The translations under genes and the position numbers were made by a program. Positions 16,498 through 25,053 of a stretch of 64,000 nucleotides of DNA are shown here, piece by piece; position 1 is the stretch's first letter; every line of letters starts with the position of its first letter. Origin of the DNA: Cyclobacterium salsum (GTDB taxonomy: Bacteria > Bacteroidota > Bacteroidia > Cytophagales > Cyclobacteriaceae). The notes under the pieces are model-generated. The model worked only from the letters and a program-made list of their open reading frames with translations. It was not told the origin of the DNA and made no database searches. Location: assembly GCF_010119245.1 (NCBI RefSeq), contig NZ_WNKG01000005.1:124001-188000 (forward strand). The letters are read 5' to 3'.

Positions 16498-17388
16498 ATG
16501 TCCGAAAGTAACCATAAAGCAGGCTTTGTCAATATCATAGGAAAACCCAATGTGGGAAAGTCTACCCTGATGAATGCCCTCTTGGGTGAAAAGCTCTCCA
16601 TCATATCCTCAAAAGCCCAGACCACCCGCCACCGGATTTTGGGGATCATGAACGAACCCGAATACCAGATCGTCTTTTCGGATACCCCCGGAATGCTGAA
16701 ACCGAAGTACGAATTGCACAAAAGCATGATGAGCTTCGTGAACCTTTCCCTGGAAGATGCCGACTTGATTGTGTTCGTGACGGATTTGTTTGAAGACGAT
16801 ACGGATATAGAAGAAATCATTCAGAAAATCAATGCTGCCGGAGTGCCGGTACTATTGGTAATCAATAAGATAGACCTCAATAAGGAAGAAAAACTGCAGG
16901 AAGTGACCGCTTACTGGCAGGAAAGAATTCAGGCCGTGGAAACCATCCCGGTATCTGCGCTTGAAAACTTTAATATACAAAAAATCTTACAGGAAATCCT
17001 GGATCGGATGCCGGTGCACCCACCGTTTTATGATAAGGAAGAACTAAGTGATCGTCCGGAACGGTTTTTTGCTTCGGAAATCATTCGGGAAAAAATATTC
17101 ACCCAGTACAAAAAGGAAATACCCTACAGCTCGGAGGTGCGGGTGGAGGAATTTGAGGAAACGGATAAACTGATCCGCATGCGGGCCATTATTTACGTGG
17201 AGCGACAGAGCCAAAAAGGCATCATCATCGGGGATAAGGGAAATGCACTGAAAAGGGTGGGAACAAAAGCCCGGGAGGAAATGGAGCAATTTTTTGGAAA
17301 GAAAGTTTTCCTGGAAACCTATGTCAAGGTGGAGGAAAACTGGCGAAAAAATAAAAACAAACTTAGAAAATTTGGTTACGACCAATAA
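16498..17388 (+). CDS. era: GTPase Era, ribosome small-subunit maturation
   Basis: Era binds the 3' end of 16S rRNA and guides 30S assembly. The product is 296 residues from the ATG at 16498 (MSESNHKAGF), chosen because the longer frame from 16426 adds a tail unlike the family. The GTPase domain shows G1 GKPNVGKST at 15-23, G3 DTPG at 62-65 and G4 NKID at 123-126. The C-terminal KH domain includes the segment GIIIGDKGNALKRVGTKARE. It is followed 11 bases later by der, the paired double GTPase, probably as one operon with the small lipoprotein after it. Confidence 0.96.
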   Translation: MSESNHKAGFVNIIGKPNVGKSTLMNALLGEKLSIISSKAQTTRHRILGIMNEPEYQIVFSDTPGMLKPKYELHKSMMSFVNLSLEDADLIVFVTDLFEDDTDIEEIIQKINAAGVPVLLVINKIDLNKEEKLQEVTAYWQERIQAVETIPVSALENFNIQKILQEILDRMPVHPPFYDKEELSDRPERFFASEIIREKIFTQYKKEIPYSSEVRVEEFEETDKLIRMRAIIYVERQSQKGIIIGDKGNALKRVGTKAREEMEQFFGKKVFLETYVKVEENWRKNKNKLRKFGYDQ

Positions 17389-17399
17389 AACAGTAGCAT

Positions 17400-18713
17400 A
17401 TGGCTAATATAGTAGCAATTGTAGGGAGACCTAACGTGGGAAAATCCACGCTTTTTAACCGGCTCGTTGAAGAGCGGAAAGCCATCGAAGATAATCTTAG
17501 TGGGGTGACCAGAGACAGGCATTACGGCCATGCACAGTGGGGAGGAAAGTTCTTTTCTGTTATCGATACCGGAGGGTATGTCACGGGTTCGGATGATATT
17601 TTTGAAAAAGAAATCCGGAAACAGGTACGCCTGGCCATTGATGAAGCCTCGGTGATTCTATTTGTGGTAGACTGCCTGGATGGCCTGACCGATTTGGATA
17701 CTGAATTTGCCAAAGAACTCAGGGGCACGGACAAACCGCTGTTTATGGTGGCCAATAAGGCGGATAACCTGGATAAAATGCTAACGGCTAATGAATTTTA
17801 TGCCCTGGGCATTGGGGAGGAAACCATTTTCCCTATTTCTTCTTCCAGCGGCAGTGGAATTGGTGACCTGCTGGATGAGGTGATCCAAAAATTTCCGGAT
17901 GAAGGAGAAGAAGACCCCGACGAGGGAGTTCCCAAACTATCCATTTTAGGGAGGCCTAATGTGGGTAAATCATCTTTTCTTAATGCGCTGATTGGAAAAG
18001 AACGATCCATTGTTACCGATGAAGCAGGTACTACCCGGGATGCGATCCATACCCGTTATCAATTGTATGGGAAGGATTACATCCTTACCGACACGGCAGG
18101 AATCCGTAAAAAAGCGAAGGTTAAAGAAGATATTGAGTTTTATTCCGTCATGCGTTCCTTGCGAACGCTGGAAGACTCGGATGTGGTGATCGTTATGGTG
18201 GACGCTAGCCGTGGACTGGAAGCCCAGGATGTCAACCTGATTTCCCTGGCCATCAAAAATAATAAAGGGATCATGATCATGGTGAATAAATGGGATTTGA
18301 TTGAAAAAGATCACAAGACCATGCAAACCTTTAAGGATGACATGACCAATAAGCTAGGGGAAAACAAATGGATCCCGATCATCTTTATCTCCGCATTGAC
18401 CAAGCAACGAATTTTTCAGGCCATGGAACTGGCCATGAGGGTATATGAAAATAAACACCGGAAAGTCCCCACTTCCAAGTTGAACGAGTTGTTACTGCCG
18501 GAAATAGAAAAATACCCCCCGCCGGCAAACAAGGGGAAATACATCAAAATCAAATACATCACCCAATTGCCGACCAAGAATCCGGTGTTTGCCTTTTTCT
18601 GCAACTTGCCCCAATACATCAAATCCCCCTATACGCGGTTTTTGGAAAACAGGCTGCGGGAAAATTTTGATTTTGAAGGGGTTCCTGTCAAAATTACCTA
18701 TAAAAAGAAATAA
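17400..18713 (+). CDS. der: GTPase Der (EngA), 50S ribosome assembly
   Basis: A double-GTPase factor for large-subunit maturation, 437 residues, the normal length. The first G domain has GRPNVGKST (8-16) followed by DTGG and NKAD motifs. The second has GRPNVGKSS near residue 182, then DTAG and NKWD. The C-terminal KH-like domain ends GVPVKITYKKK. It lies 11 bases after era, and the lipoprotein gene begins 3 bases after its stop. Confidence 0.97.
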   Translation: MANIVAIVGRPNVGKSTLFNRLVEERKAIEDNLSGVTRDRHYGHAQWGGKFFSVIDTGGYVTGSDDIFEKEIRKQVRLAIDEASVILFVVDCLDGLTDLDTEFAKELRGTDKPLFMVANKADNLDKMLTANEFYALGIGEETIFPISSSSGSGIGDLLDEVIQKFPDEGEEDPDEGVPKLSILGRPNVGKSSFLNALIGKERSIVTDEAGTTRDAIHTRYQLYGKDYILTDTAGIRKKAKVKEDIEFYSVMRSLRTLEDSDVVIVMVDASRGLEAQDVNLISLAIKNNKGIMIMVNKWDLIEKDHKTMQTFKDDMTNKLGENKWIPIIFISALTKQRIFQAMELAMRVYENKHRKVPTSKLNELLLPEIEKYPPPANKGKYIKIKYITQLPTKNPVFAFFCNLPQYIKSPYTRFLENRLRENFDFEGVPVKITYKKK

Positions 18714-18716
18714 ATT

Positions 18717-19250
18717 ATGAAAAGACTGCTTTCATTATCGTTTTTCGGATTGATGCTGTTGTTTGGGTGCGAATCGACAGAGGAAACGCCGGAGCAGGGT
18801 CAATTATCGGCTGGGGTTTGGACCCTTCAGGAAGCCAGTGTACAGGCTTCTGGCAGGGCGATAATTCCCGGTACACAAAATTCGGTCCCGGTCTCCATTA
18901 CCGGTACCGGTGAGGACTACCAAATGACCGTGAATTTTGGGGAAAACCCTCAAACGGTACAAGCAGCGGGAGGCTTTGTGTTTCTTGTGGAAGTAAGTGC
19001 GATCGGCTTGCCGTTAGCAGAGGAGCGCTTTCCAATCAGCGGAGATCAAAACTTTGCCGGCACCTGGGAGCTTAAAGACGGGCAACTGCTAATGGAAGAC
19101 CAGGACGATACCTTTGCAATGGATATACTCGAATTTACATCCAATCGGCTGCGGGTTGCTACCACTCCTGATGTTTCGGATTTCGAACAATTTGAAATAG
19201 ATGGGCTTACCGTAGAAGAAGCAACGGCGGAATTTCTGTTGGTCAGGTAA
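18717..19250 (+). CDS. Putative lipoprotein of unknown function
   Basis: A 177-residue exported protein with a lipobox ending LLFGC (Cys18). The mature part is acidic and beta-rich, with a lipocalin-like rhythm: GVWTLQEASV early, FAGTWELKDGQLLMEDQ in the middle, and FTSNRLRVATT near the end, as in small Bacteroidota lipoproteins that compare predicted and observed strands of a barrel. I cannot assign a family. It starts 3 bases after der, so it is probably transcribed with era-der, although no functional link is apparent. Confidence 0.75.
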   Translation: MKRLLSLSFFGLMLLFGCESTEETPEQGQLSAGVWTLQEASVQASGRAIIPGTQNSVPVSITGTGEDYQMTVNFGENPQTVQAAGGFVFLVEVSAIGLPLAEERFPISGDQNFAGTWELKDGQLLMEDQDDTFAMDILEFTSNRLRVATTPDVSDFEQFEIDGLTVEEATAEFLLVR

Positions 19251-19369
19251 TCGGTTTCTTCGTATTAAATGATCCACATCAGGACTAGTCGTTGACTATC
19301 TTTTTCAACGCGTACAGCGTTAATTGTATAAATTCAATTTTAGAGTAGGCGTCATTAAAAGAATAAATA

Positions 19370-20017
19370 TTACCTTTTCCCCTCGTAAGGAATGTAAATC
19401 ACTTTTTTGGTTTCAAAGAAGGGCTCTTTAAAATAATCTTCCAGAAAATAGGGAACGTAATTCAGGTCCAGTGCCTCCAATTCTTCGTCTACTTCTCCTC
19501 CTTTCAGGTAAAAAACCCCATTGGGAAAGTCTTTATGTATATCTTCTTTCCTGAATTTGCGCTGCACCCAGGGGTAGAATTTTTCCATTTGGGTAACGGC
19601 CCTGCTGACGACAAAATGATAGGTTCGGTTTAAGCTTTCTGCCCTTGCCTGTTGTGCTTCCACGTTTTTTAAGCCCAACTGCCGGGCTACATCTTTGACC
19701 ACCGCAATCTTTTTCCCGATAGAATCTACCAAATGGAAGTGTGCTTCAGGAAACAAGATGGCCAGCGGAATGCCTGGAAAACCTCCTCCGGTGCCGATGT
19801 CGAGGACCTTGGTACCCGGTGAAAATGCGATGACTTTAGCAATGCCCAGTGAATGCAAGACGTGGTGGATGTAGAAATGATCCATGTCCTTTCTGCTGAT
19901 CACATTGATCTTGGAATTCCAGTCCTGATAAAGGGCCGCCAATTGCTCCATCTGTTCCACCTGAGGGTGACTTAGGTTCTCGAAATAGGACTGAATCAGC
20001 GAATGGTCTGGATTCAT
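19370..20017 (-). CDS. rsmG: 16S rRNA (guanine527-N7)-methyltransferase RsmG
   Basis: A SAM-dependent methyltransferase that makes m7G527 in 16S rRNA. It is 215 residues with the SAM-binding loop VLDIGTGGGFPGIPLAILFP and the family element FVVSRAVTQMEKFYPW. It is the last gene of a minus-strand unit: glycosyltransferase, ECF sigma, rsmG, with 3 bases between sigma and rsmG. Confidence 0.95.
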   Translation of the reverse strand: MNPDHSLIQSYFENLSHPQVEQMEQLAALYQDWNSKINVISRKDMDHFYIHHVLHSLGIAKVIAFSPGTKVLDIGTGGGFPGIPLAILFPEAHFHLVDSIGKKIAVVKDVARQLGLKNVEAQQARAESLNRTYHFVVSRAVTQMEKFYPWVQRKFRKEDIHKDFPNGVFYLKGGEVDEELEALDLNYVPYFLEDYFKEPFFETKKVIYIPYEGKR

Positions 20018-20020
20018 GGT

Positions 20021-20632
20021 TTAGATATGCTTGTTTTTTCCCTGGGCGATTTCAAAAAGTAATTCCCTGGAGCGGTGTAACTGGGCCTTTACCGTACCAA
20101 GAGGTTTCCCCAATTCCGCTGCAATTTCATCATAGGAAAGCTCGTCAAAATACCTCAATTTCACTAATTTTCGGTATTTGGCGGGAAGTTTGGATACGAA
20201 AAGACGCACCATTTCTTTTCGTTGGGATTTGATATATTCATCCTGAGGATTGTTGTCATCATCTTCAATATCGATGGTAACGGAATTGCCACCATCATCC
20301 GTCATGGTATTGTTCAGGCTCATGGTTTTGAGCTTCTTTTTGCGGATAAAATCGATGGCATTATTCGTGGCAATCCGAAAAAGCCAGGTGCTAAACGTAT
20401 AGTCTTTTTTGAACTTATGAAGGTTTCGGAATGCCTTGGCAAATGCTTCCATGGTCAGGTCTTCGGCATCATCAGCGTCCCGGATCATTTTTAGGATCAT
20501 GAAATAAACGGCTTTCTTATAACGCTTCATCAGTGAGGCATAGGCCTGCTGATCTTTTTCCCTGACCGCCTTATCGATCAGTTCAAAATCCTCCAATGCT
20601 TTATCTGAAAATCCTCGTTCGTTTATTTCCAT
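20021..20632 (-). CDS. RNA polymerase sigma factor, ECF type (RpoE/SigW-like)
   Basis: A 203-residue ECF sigma factor. Region 2 runs about 25-95 (LMKRYKKAVYFMILKMIRDA, DLTMEAFAKAF, FSTWLFRIATNNAIDFIRKK), an acidic Asp-rich linker follows at about 110-130, and region 4 covers about 140-195 (LPAKYRKLVKLRYFDELSYD, EIAAELGKPLGTVKAQLHRS). Its start overlaps the end of the glycosyltransferase gene by 10 bases. No anti-sigma factor adjoins it. That arrangement suggests a housekeeping-type ECF factor, and its signal cannot be inferred. Confidence 0.93.
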   Translation of the reverse strand: MEINERGFSDKALEDFELIDKAVREKDQQAYASLMKRYKKAVYFMILKMIRDADDAEDLTMEAFAKAFRNLHKFKKDYTFSTWLFRIATNNAIDFIRKKKLKTMSLNNTMTDDGGNSVTIDIEDDDNNPQDEYIKSQRKEMVRLFVSKLPAKYRKLVKLRYFDELSYDEIAAELGKPLGTVKAQLHRSRELLFEIAQGKNKHI

Positions 20633-21750
20633 TTAATCGTTTTTGAAAGGTAGCCTTGCACACCCAGAACCCAATAATTCACCATGTACATCAAATCGAA
20701 AAACAGGGTCCAAATCACTTTTCCTTTGCCTTCTAATTTTTTTCTGGCTTTGCCGATGATATAATATTGAAGCATGGCTCTTGCCAAAACTAACCCCAAT
20801 ACCAAGGCAATTGGTTCCCAGGAGGTGTCAAGAATAACAATCCCGAGGCCTGCAAACCAAAACACCAAATGACTTAACGTATACAGTCCCAATTTTAGTT
20901 TGTCTTTCGCCTGGTAATATTTTCCCGCATGAAAATGCCGCTTTTTTTGCACAAAATATTCCTTGAAACTGGTTTTGGGTTCTGACACGGTGATGCTTTC
21001 CGGATGAGCTACGATGGCCGTATTTTTTGAATTTGCATATCGGTTTACAAACAAATCATCATCTCCTCCTTCAATATGCCAAAGGGATTTAAAGGCCTTT
21101 TTCTCCATAAAAAAATCCTTACGGTAACAAAGATTCCTTCCCACGCCCATAAACGGGGATTTCCAATAACCGAAGGAAAAATAATAAACCGCAGTCATCA
21201 GGGTTTCAAACTGAATGATTTTATTGAGCAAGCCCGGCAAGGCCAGGTAGGAACCGTGGCCCAGCACAAAGGTCTTTTGATCGTTCCTTATGGGAGCCGA
21301 CATTCTTTTGATCCAATTTAAGGAAACGGGCCGGCAATCGGCATCTGTCAACAACACGGTATCGTATGCGGAAACTTTTATCCCCAGCGTAAGGGCATAT
21401 TTTTTAGAAGTCAGGTGTGCCGGGGTGTACCGGATGGTTACTGACCGGAGATTAGCATATTCCTTTGTGAAAGTAGCTAGTAGTTCCTCTGATCCGTCCG
21501 TAGAACGGTCGTTAACGACGACTACTTCAAAATCGGGGTAATCCTGCTGCATCAGCAGGGGAAGGAGGTCCTTTAGATGTGCCGCTTCATTTTTAGCTGC
21601 GATGATAATGGATACCCCACTCGTATTCAAATCCAGGTCTTGCTCTCCTTTATCTTTATAGAATAAGGCAAACCTGCCGAAAACAAAGAGTAAATAGGTA
21701 AACTGAATTCCTGTAGCCAAAAAAAACAGCCCCCAAATTATCATTTCCAT
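20623..21750 (-). CDS. Family 2 glycosyltransferase, membrane-bound
   Basis: A 375-residue processive-type GT2 enzyme. An N-terminal membrane segment (about 3-25) precedes the catalytic domain: VSIIIAAKNEAAHL at about 45-58, VVNDRSTDGS near 77-86, and the metal-binding LTDADCRP near 134-141. EGGDDDLFVNRYA and QKKRHFHAGKYYQ stand where the acceptor and QxxRW elements normally are. Two or three C-terminal membrane spans follow. The sugar and acceptor are unknown; glycolipid or exopolysaccharide synthesis is likely. It is the first gene of the unit with the ECF sigma and rsmG, divergent from tgt. Confidence 0.87.
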   Translation of the reverse strand: MEMIIWGLFFLATGIQFTYLLFVFGRFALFYKDKGEQDLDLNTSGVSIIIAAKNEAAHLKDLLPLLMQQDYPDFEVVVVNDRSTDGSEELLATFTKEYANLRSVTIRYTPAHLTSKKYALTLGIKVSAYDTVLLTDADCRPVSLNWIKRMSAPIRNDQKTFVLGHGSYLALPGLLNKIIQFETLMTAVYYFSFGYWKSPFMGVGRNLCYRKDFFMEKKAFKSLWHIEGGDDDLFVNRYANSKNTAIVAHPESITVSEPKTSFKEYFVQKKRHFHAGKYYQAKDKLKLGLYTLSHLVFWFAGLGIVILDTSWEPIALVLGLVLARAMLQYYIIGKARKKLEGKGKVIWTLFFDLMYMVNYWVLGVQGYLSKTIKWK

Positions 21751-21815
21751 AGTATTCCGCTCAGTAGGTAGGGTAGATTAAATCAAAAATTTCGTTTCTT
21801 TTGCAGAAATGCCCC

Positions 21816-21835
21816 TATTTTTGTGCCCAAATATA
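21816..21835. promoter_or_regulatory. Back-to-back TAnnTTTG boxes between the glycosyltransferase gene and tgt
   Basis: TATTTTTG at 21816-21823 points toward tgt, and TATATTTG on the minus strand (21835-21828) points toward the glycosyltransferase gene. Both match the Bacteroidota -7 consensus, and only 4 bases separate them. For the minus promoter a TTG lies 21 bases upstream. The -33 for the plus promoter is weak. Confidence 0.5.
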
Positions 21836-21871
21836 CGGAGTAAATGGGGGATTTTTCAATGAAAGTCAGGA

Positions 21872-23002
21872 ATGAAATTTAAACTTCTACAAAAGGATCC
21901 GGCTACCAAAGCCAGGGCTGGGAAAATCCAAACCGACCACGGGGAAATCAAAACCCCCATCTTTATGCCGGTGGGTACCGCCGGATCTGTCAAAGCAGTA
22001 CACCAGCGGGAATTGACGTATGATGTGAAGGCTCAGATCATATTGGGCAACACCTATCACCTATACCTTCGGCCGGGGCTGGAGGTCCTGGAAACTGCCG
22101 GCGGCTTGCATAAATTTATGGGCTGGTCCGCTCCGATCCTTACCGATAGTGGTGGTTATCAGGTGTTTTCGCTGGCAGGTAGTCGTAAAATATCCGAAGA
22201 AGGTGTCTTGTTTCAATCCCATATCGACGGATCCAGGCACCATTTCACACCTGAATCAGTCATGGATGTCCAACGTACCATCGGTGCTGATATCGTCATG
22301 GCCTTTGATGAATGTACGCCTTACCCCTGTGAGCGGAGTTATGCCAAAACTTCCATGGACCTGACCCATCGCTGGTTAAAGCGATGCATGGAACGATTTG
22401 ACACGACCTCGGGGAAATATGGGTATCAACAAGCCCTTTTTCCCATTGTGCAGGGGAGTACTTACAAAGACCTGAGAAAAGATGCCGCCCGATTTGTAGC
22501 CGATCAGGACCGGGAGGGGAATGCCATCGGGGGACTTTCGGTAGGGGAACCGGCCGAATTGATGTATGAAATGACGGATCTGGTAACGGACCTTTTGCCC
22601 GAAGAAAAACCCAGGTACCTGATGGGCGTGGGTACGCCTGCTAATATACTGGAAGGGATCACGCTGGGCATCGATATGTTTGACTGTGTCATGCCCACCC
22701 GAAATGCCAGAAACGGCATGTTGTTCACGACGGAAGGGATTATCAATATCCGTAATGAAAAATGGAAATTGGATTTTGCGCCGCTGGATACAGGATTTCA
22801 ATCGTATGTGAGTAACTTTTACACCAAAAGCTACCTGCGTCACCTGACCATTAGCAAAGAAATGCTCGCCGCTCAGATTGCAAGCATTCATAATTTATCC
22901 TTTTACCTTTGGCTCACCGAGCAGGCGCGGGAACACATTCAGTCCGGGAACTTCTTATCCTGGAAAACGGATATGGTAGAAAAAGTAAACAGGCGATTAT
23001 AA
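21872..23002 (+). CDS. tgt: tRNA-guanine transglycosylase
   Basis: Tgt exchanges G34 of Asp, Asn, His and Tyr tRNAs for a queuine precursor. It is 376 residues with the active-site stretch TDSGGYQVFSL near residue 91, the substrate loop IGGLSVGEP, and the second catalytic region MFDCVMPTRNARNG. The canonical zinc site CxCxxC is not present: the equivalent stretch reads FQSYVSNFYTKSYLRHL, followed by the expected ASIHNLSFYL. From memory, other Bacteroidota Tgt sequences also lack it. It is followed 51 bases later by an LptF/G-type permease gene. Confidence 0.94.
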   Translation: MKFKLLQKDPATKARAGKIQTDHGEIKTPIFMPVGTAGSVKAVHQRELTYDVKAQIILGNTYHLYLRPGLEVLETAGGLHKFMGWSAPILTDSGGYQVFSLAGSRKISEEGVLFQSHIDGSRHHFTPESVMDVQRTIGADIVMAFDECTPYPCERSYAKTSMDLTHRWLKRCMERFDTTSGKYGYQQALFPIVQGSTYKDLRKDAARFVADQDREGNAIGGLSVGEPAELMYEMTDLVTDLLPEEKPRYLMGVGTPANILEGITLGIDMFDCVMPTRNARNGMLFTTEGIINIRNEKWKLDFAPLDTGFQSYVSNFYTKSYLRHLTISKEMLAAQIASIHNLSFYLWLTEQAREHIQSGNFLSWKTDMVEKVNRRL

Positions 23003-23053
23003 ACTTAGCTTGGATTTATCCGTTTTTCAAAACGATATAAAAGAACCGTTGAA

Positions 23054-24133
23054 ATGAAGTTACTGGACAAACTTATCATTAGAGATTTTCTCAAAACCTA
23101 CCTTTTCGTGGTTTTGATGTTGATCCTGATTGTGCTGGTGCTGGACTTTACGGAAAAAAACGACACCTACATCCGTAATAATGTCCCTACCAATGAAGTG
23201 CTTCAGTACATGATGAATTACGGATTGTATCTTAATAATTTGCTTACTCCGATAACCGTTTTCATTTCAGTCATTTTTATTACCTCAAAAATGGCTGGCA
23301 GGACCGAGATAATCGCCATTTTGAGTAGCGGGGTAAGTTTTTTACGGATGATGGTTCCGTTTTTATTTTCTGCTTTATTGATAGCTGTCGTCAGTTTTTT
23401 GCTCAATGGCTGGGTGCTGCCCGTAGCAACGGCCGGGGTTTCGGAGTTCAAGGAAGAATACCTGGATAAACAATACCAATCCAATCAGCAAAACATTCAT
23501 ATTAAAGTAGCTTCGGATCCGGAGGTGTATGCCTACATTTCCAGGTACTATACTTCCGTCAATACGGGCCGTGATTTCACGTTAGAGCGCATTGATTCCG
23601 GGAGATTGGTATCCAAGTTTTCGGCGGATCGCATTGTATGGGATACGGCTAAGAATGTCTGGAGCGCCCGGAATTGGAAGTTGCGTGAATTGAAAGAAAT
23701 GAAGGAAAACTGGTCTACCGGAGATGAGATGGATACAACGCTGTCGATCACTCCGGCTGACTTTGATCTTCCGCTAAATCACCATGAGACCCTTACCCTT
23801 CCCGAGTTGACCGATCAAATTCAAATTCTGGAAGAGCGGGGTGCGGATAATATCAGCTATTACCGGATTGAAAAATATGTACGCTTTATGTCTCCTTTTG
23901 CGGCCATCCTACTCACCTTTATAGGGGTGATCGTGTCGGCGAAAAAAACAAGGGGTGGATCCGGATTTAAGATTGCACTGGGGTTCCTATTGGCCTTTGT
24001 GTATATCATACTTTTTTTACTTTCCCGAACATTTGCCGAAGCAGGAACTGCCTATCCCGTATTAGCTGTCTGGATACCCAATATCGTTTTTGGACTTACG
24101 GGACTGGTTTTGTACAAGACCGTTCCCCGTTGA
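23054..24133 (+). CDS. LptF/LptG-family permease (LPS export)
   Basis: A 359-residue YjgP/YjgQ-family protein, a membrane half of the ABC machine that extracts lipopolysaccharide from the inner membrane. Three membrane spans lie in the first 125 residues (YLFVVLMLILIVLVLDF near 15-31), a periplasmic beta-jellyroll domain spans about 130-265, and three spans close the protein. NNLLTPITVFISVIFITSKM and ILSSGVSFLRMMVPF are typical of the family. A second LPS-transport-like protein (OstA-like) is encoded at 44710-46317. The next gene begins 1 base after the stop. Confidence 0.9.
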   Translation: MKLLDKLIIRDFLKTYLFVVLMLILIVLVLDFTEKNDTYIRNNVPTNEVLQYMMNYGLYLNNLLTPITVFISVIFITSKMAGRTEIIAILSSGVSFLRMMVPFLFSALLIAVVSFLLNGWVLPVATAGVSEFKEEYLDKQYQSNQQNIHIKVASDPEVYAYISRYYTSVNTGRDFTLERIDSGRLVSKFSADRIVWDTAKNVWSARNWKLRELKEMKENWSTGDEMDTTLSITPADFDLPLNHHETLTLPELTDQIQILEERGADNISYYRIEKYVRFMSPFAAILLTFIGVIVSAKKTRGGSGFKIALGFLLAFVYIILFLLSRTFAEAGTAYPVLAVWIPNIVFGLTGLVLYKTVPR

Positions 24134-24134
24134 T

Positions 24135-25052
24135 ATGAATCAAGGGCTGATAAAAGACTATCTCTGGCTCCATTTGGTGGTACTCATCTGGGGGTTTACC
24201 GCTGTTTTGGGATTGCTTATAAGTATTTCGCCGGTAGAGATCGTGCTTTATCGCACCTTTCTTGCCAGTGCAGGGCTGGCCATTCTCATTTGGTTAAAAG
24301 GAAGGAGGCTACAGGTTCTGCTGAAAGATGCGGGAAAGTTCCTGGGAACCGGAGCATTGATTGGGCTTCACTGGACGCTGTTTTTCTGGTCTGCCCAGCT
24401 TTCGACGGCATCGGTCTGCCTGGCAGGCATGGCTACCTGTTCCCTTTGGACCGCCTTGATCGAACCGCTGGCTAACCGGCAAGCTATCAAATGGTATGAG
24501 GTGGTATTGGGGTTAGTGGCCATTATTGGATTATTGGTAATTTTTAAGTTTGAGTCCGGTTATTGGTTGGGGTTGGGAATGGCAGTGTTTTCAGCAATGA
24601 TTGGCGCCGTGTTTACCGTCATTAACGGGAAACTAACCCGCAGGCACAGCCCATTTATCATTTCCTTTTACGAAATGGGGGGAGCGTTTTTGTTGTCTTT
24701 GGGTTTTTTACCGGTTTATTATTTCTTTTTTTCTGATAGCGTTTTTGGCGGGTTTCCCAGTGGTTGGGATTGGTTTTGGTTGCTTGTCCTTTCTCAGGTA
24801 TGTACCGTATTTGCCTTTACGGTTTCCGTAGAATTGATGAAGCGATTAACGGCATTTTCCATCAATCTGACCATAAATATGGAACCGGTATATGGGATTT
24901 TGCTAGCGGTATTGGTCTTTGGGAATGAAGAAAAAATGAGTCCGGAATTTTATTGGGGAACCGGAATCATTTTGGCCTCTGTCTGCATGTACCCAGTCAT
25001 CCAGTTTGCCCTTCGTCAGAAAAGGGTCCGTCAATTACGACGCATTCAGTAG
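24135..25052 (+). CDS. EamA/DMT-superfamily transporter
   Basis: A 305-residue drug/metabolite transporter with ten predicted membrane helices in two EamA repeats. The start at ATG 24135 (MNQGLIKDYLWLHL) is taken because the frame from 24090 overlaps the permease gene and adds a polar tail. The first repeat begins HLVVLIWGFTAVLG, and the second repeat ends near YPVIQFALRQKRVRQ, a basic cytoplasmic tail. The exported compound is unknown. It is convergent with ispE, with only 1 base between the two genes. Confidence 0.88.
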   Translation: MNQGLIKDYLWLHLVVLIWGFTAVLGLLISISPVEIVLYRTFLASAGLAILIWLKGRRLQVLLKDAGKFLGTGALIGLHWTLFFWSAQLSTASVCLAGMATCSLWTALIEPLANRQAIKWYEVVLGLVAIIGLLVIFKFESGYWLGLGMAVFSAMIGAVFTVINGKLTRRHSPFIISFYEMGGAFLLSLGFLPVYYFFFSDSVFGGFPSGWDWFWLLVLSQVCTVFAFTVSVELMKRLTAFSINLTINMEPVYGILLAVLVFGNEEKMSPEFYWGTGIILASVCMYPVIQFALRQKRVRQLRRIQ

Positions 25053-25053
25053 G

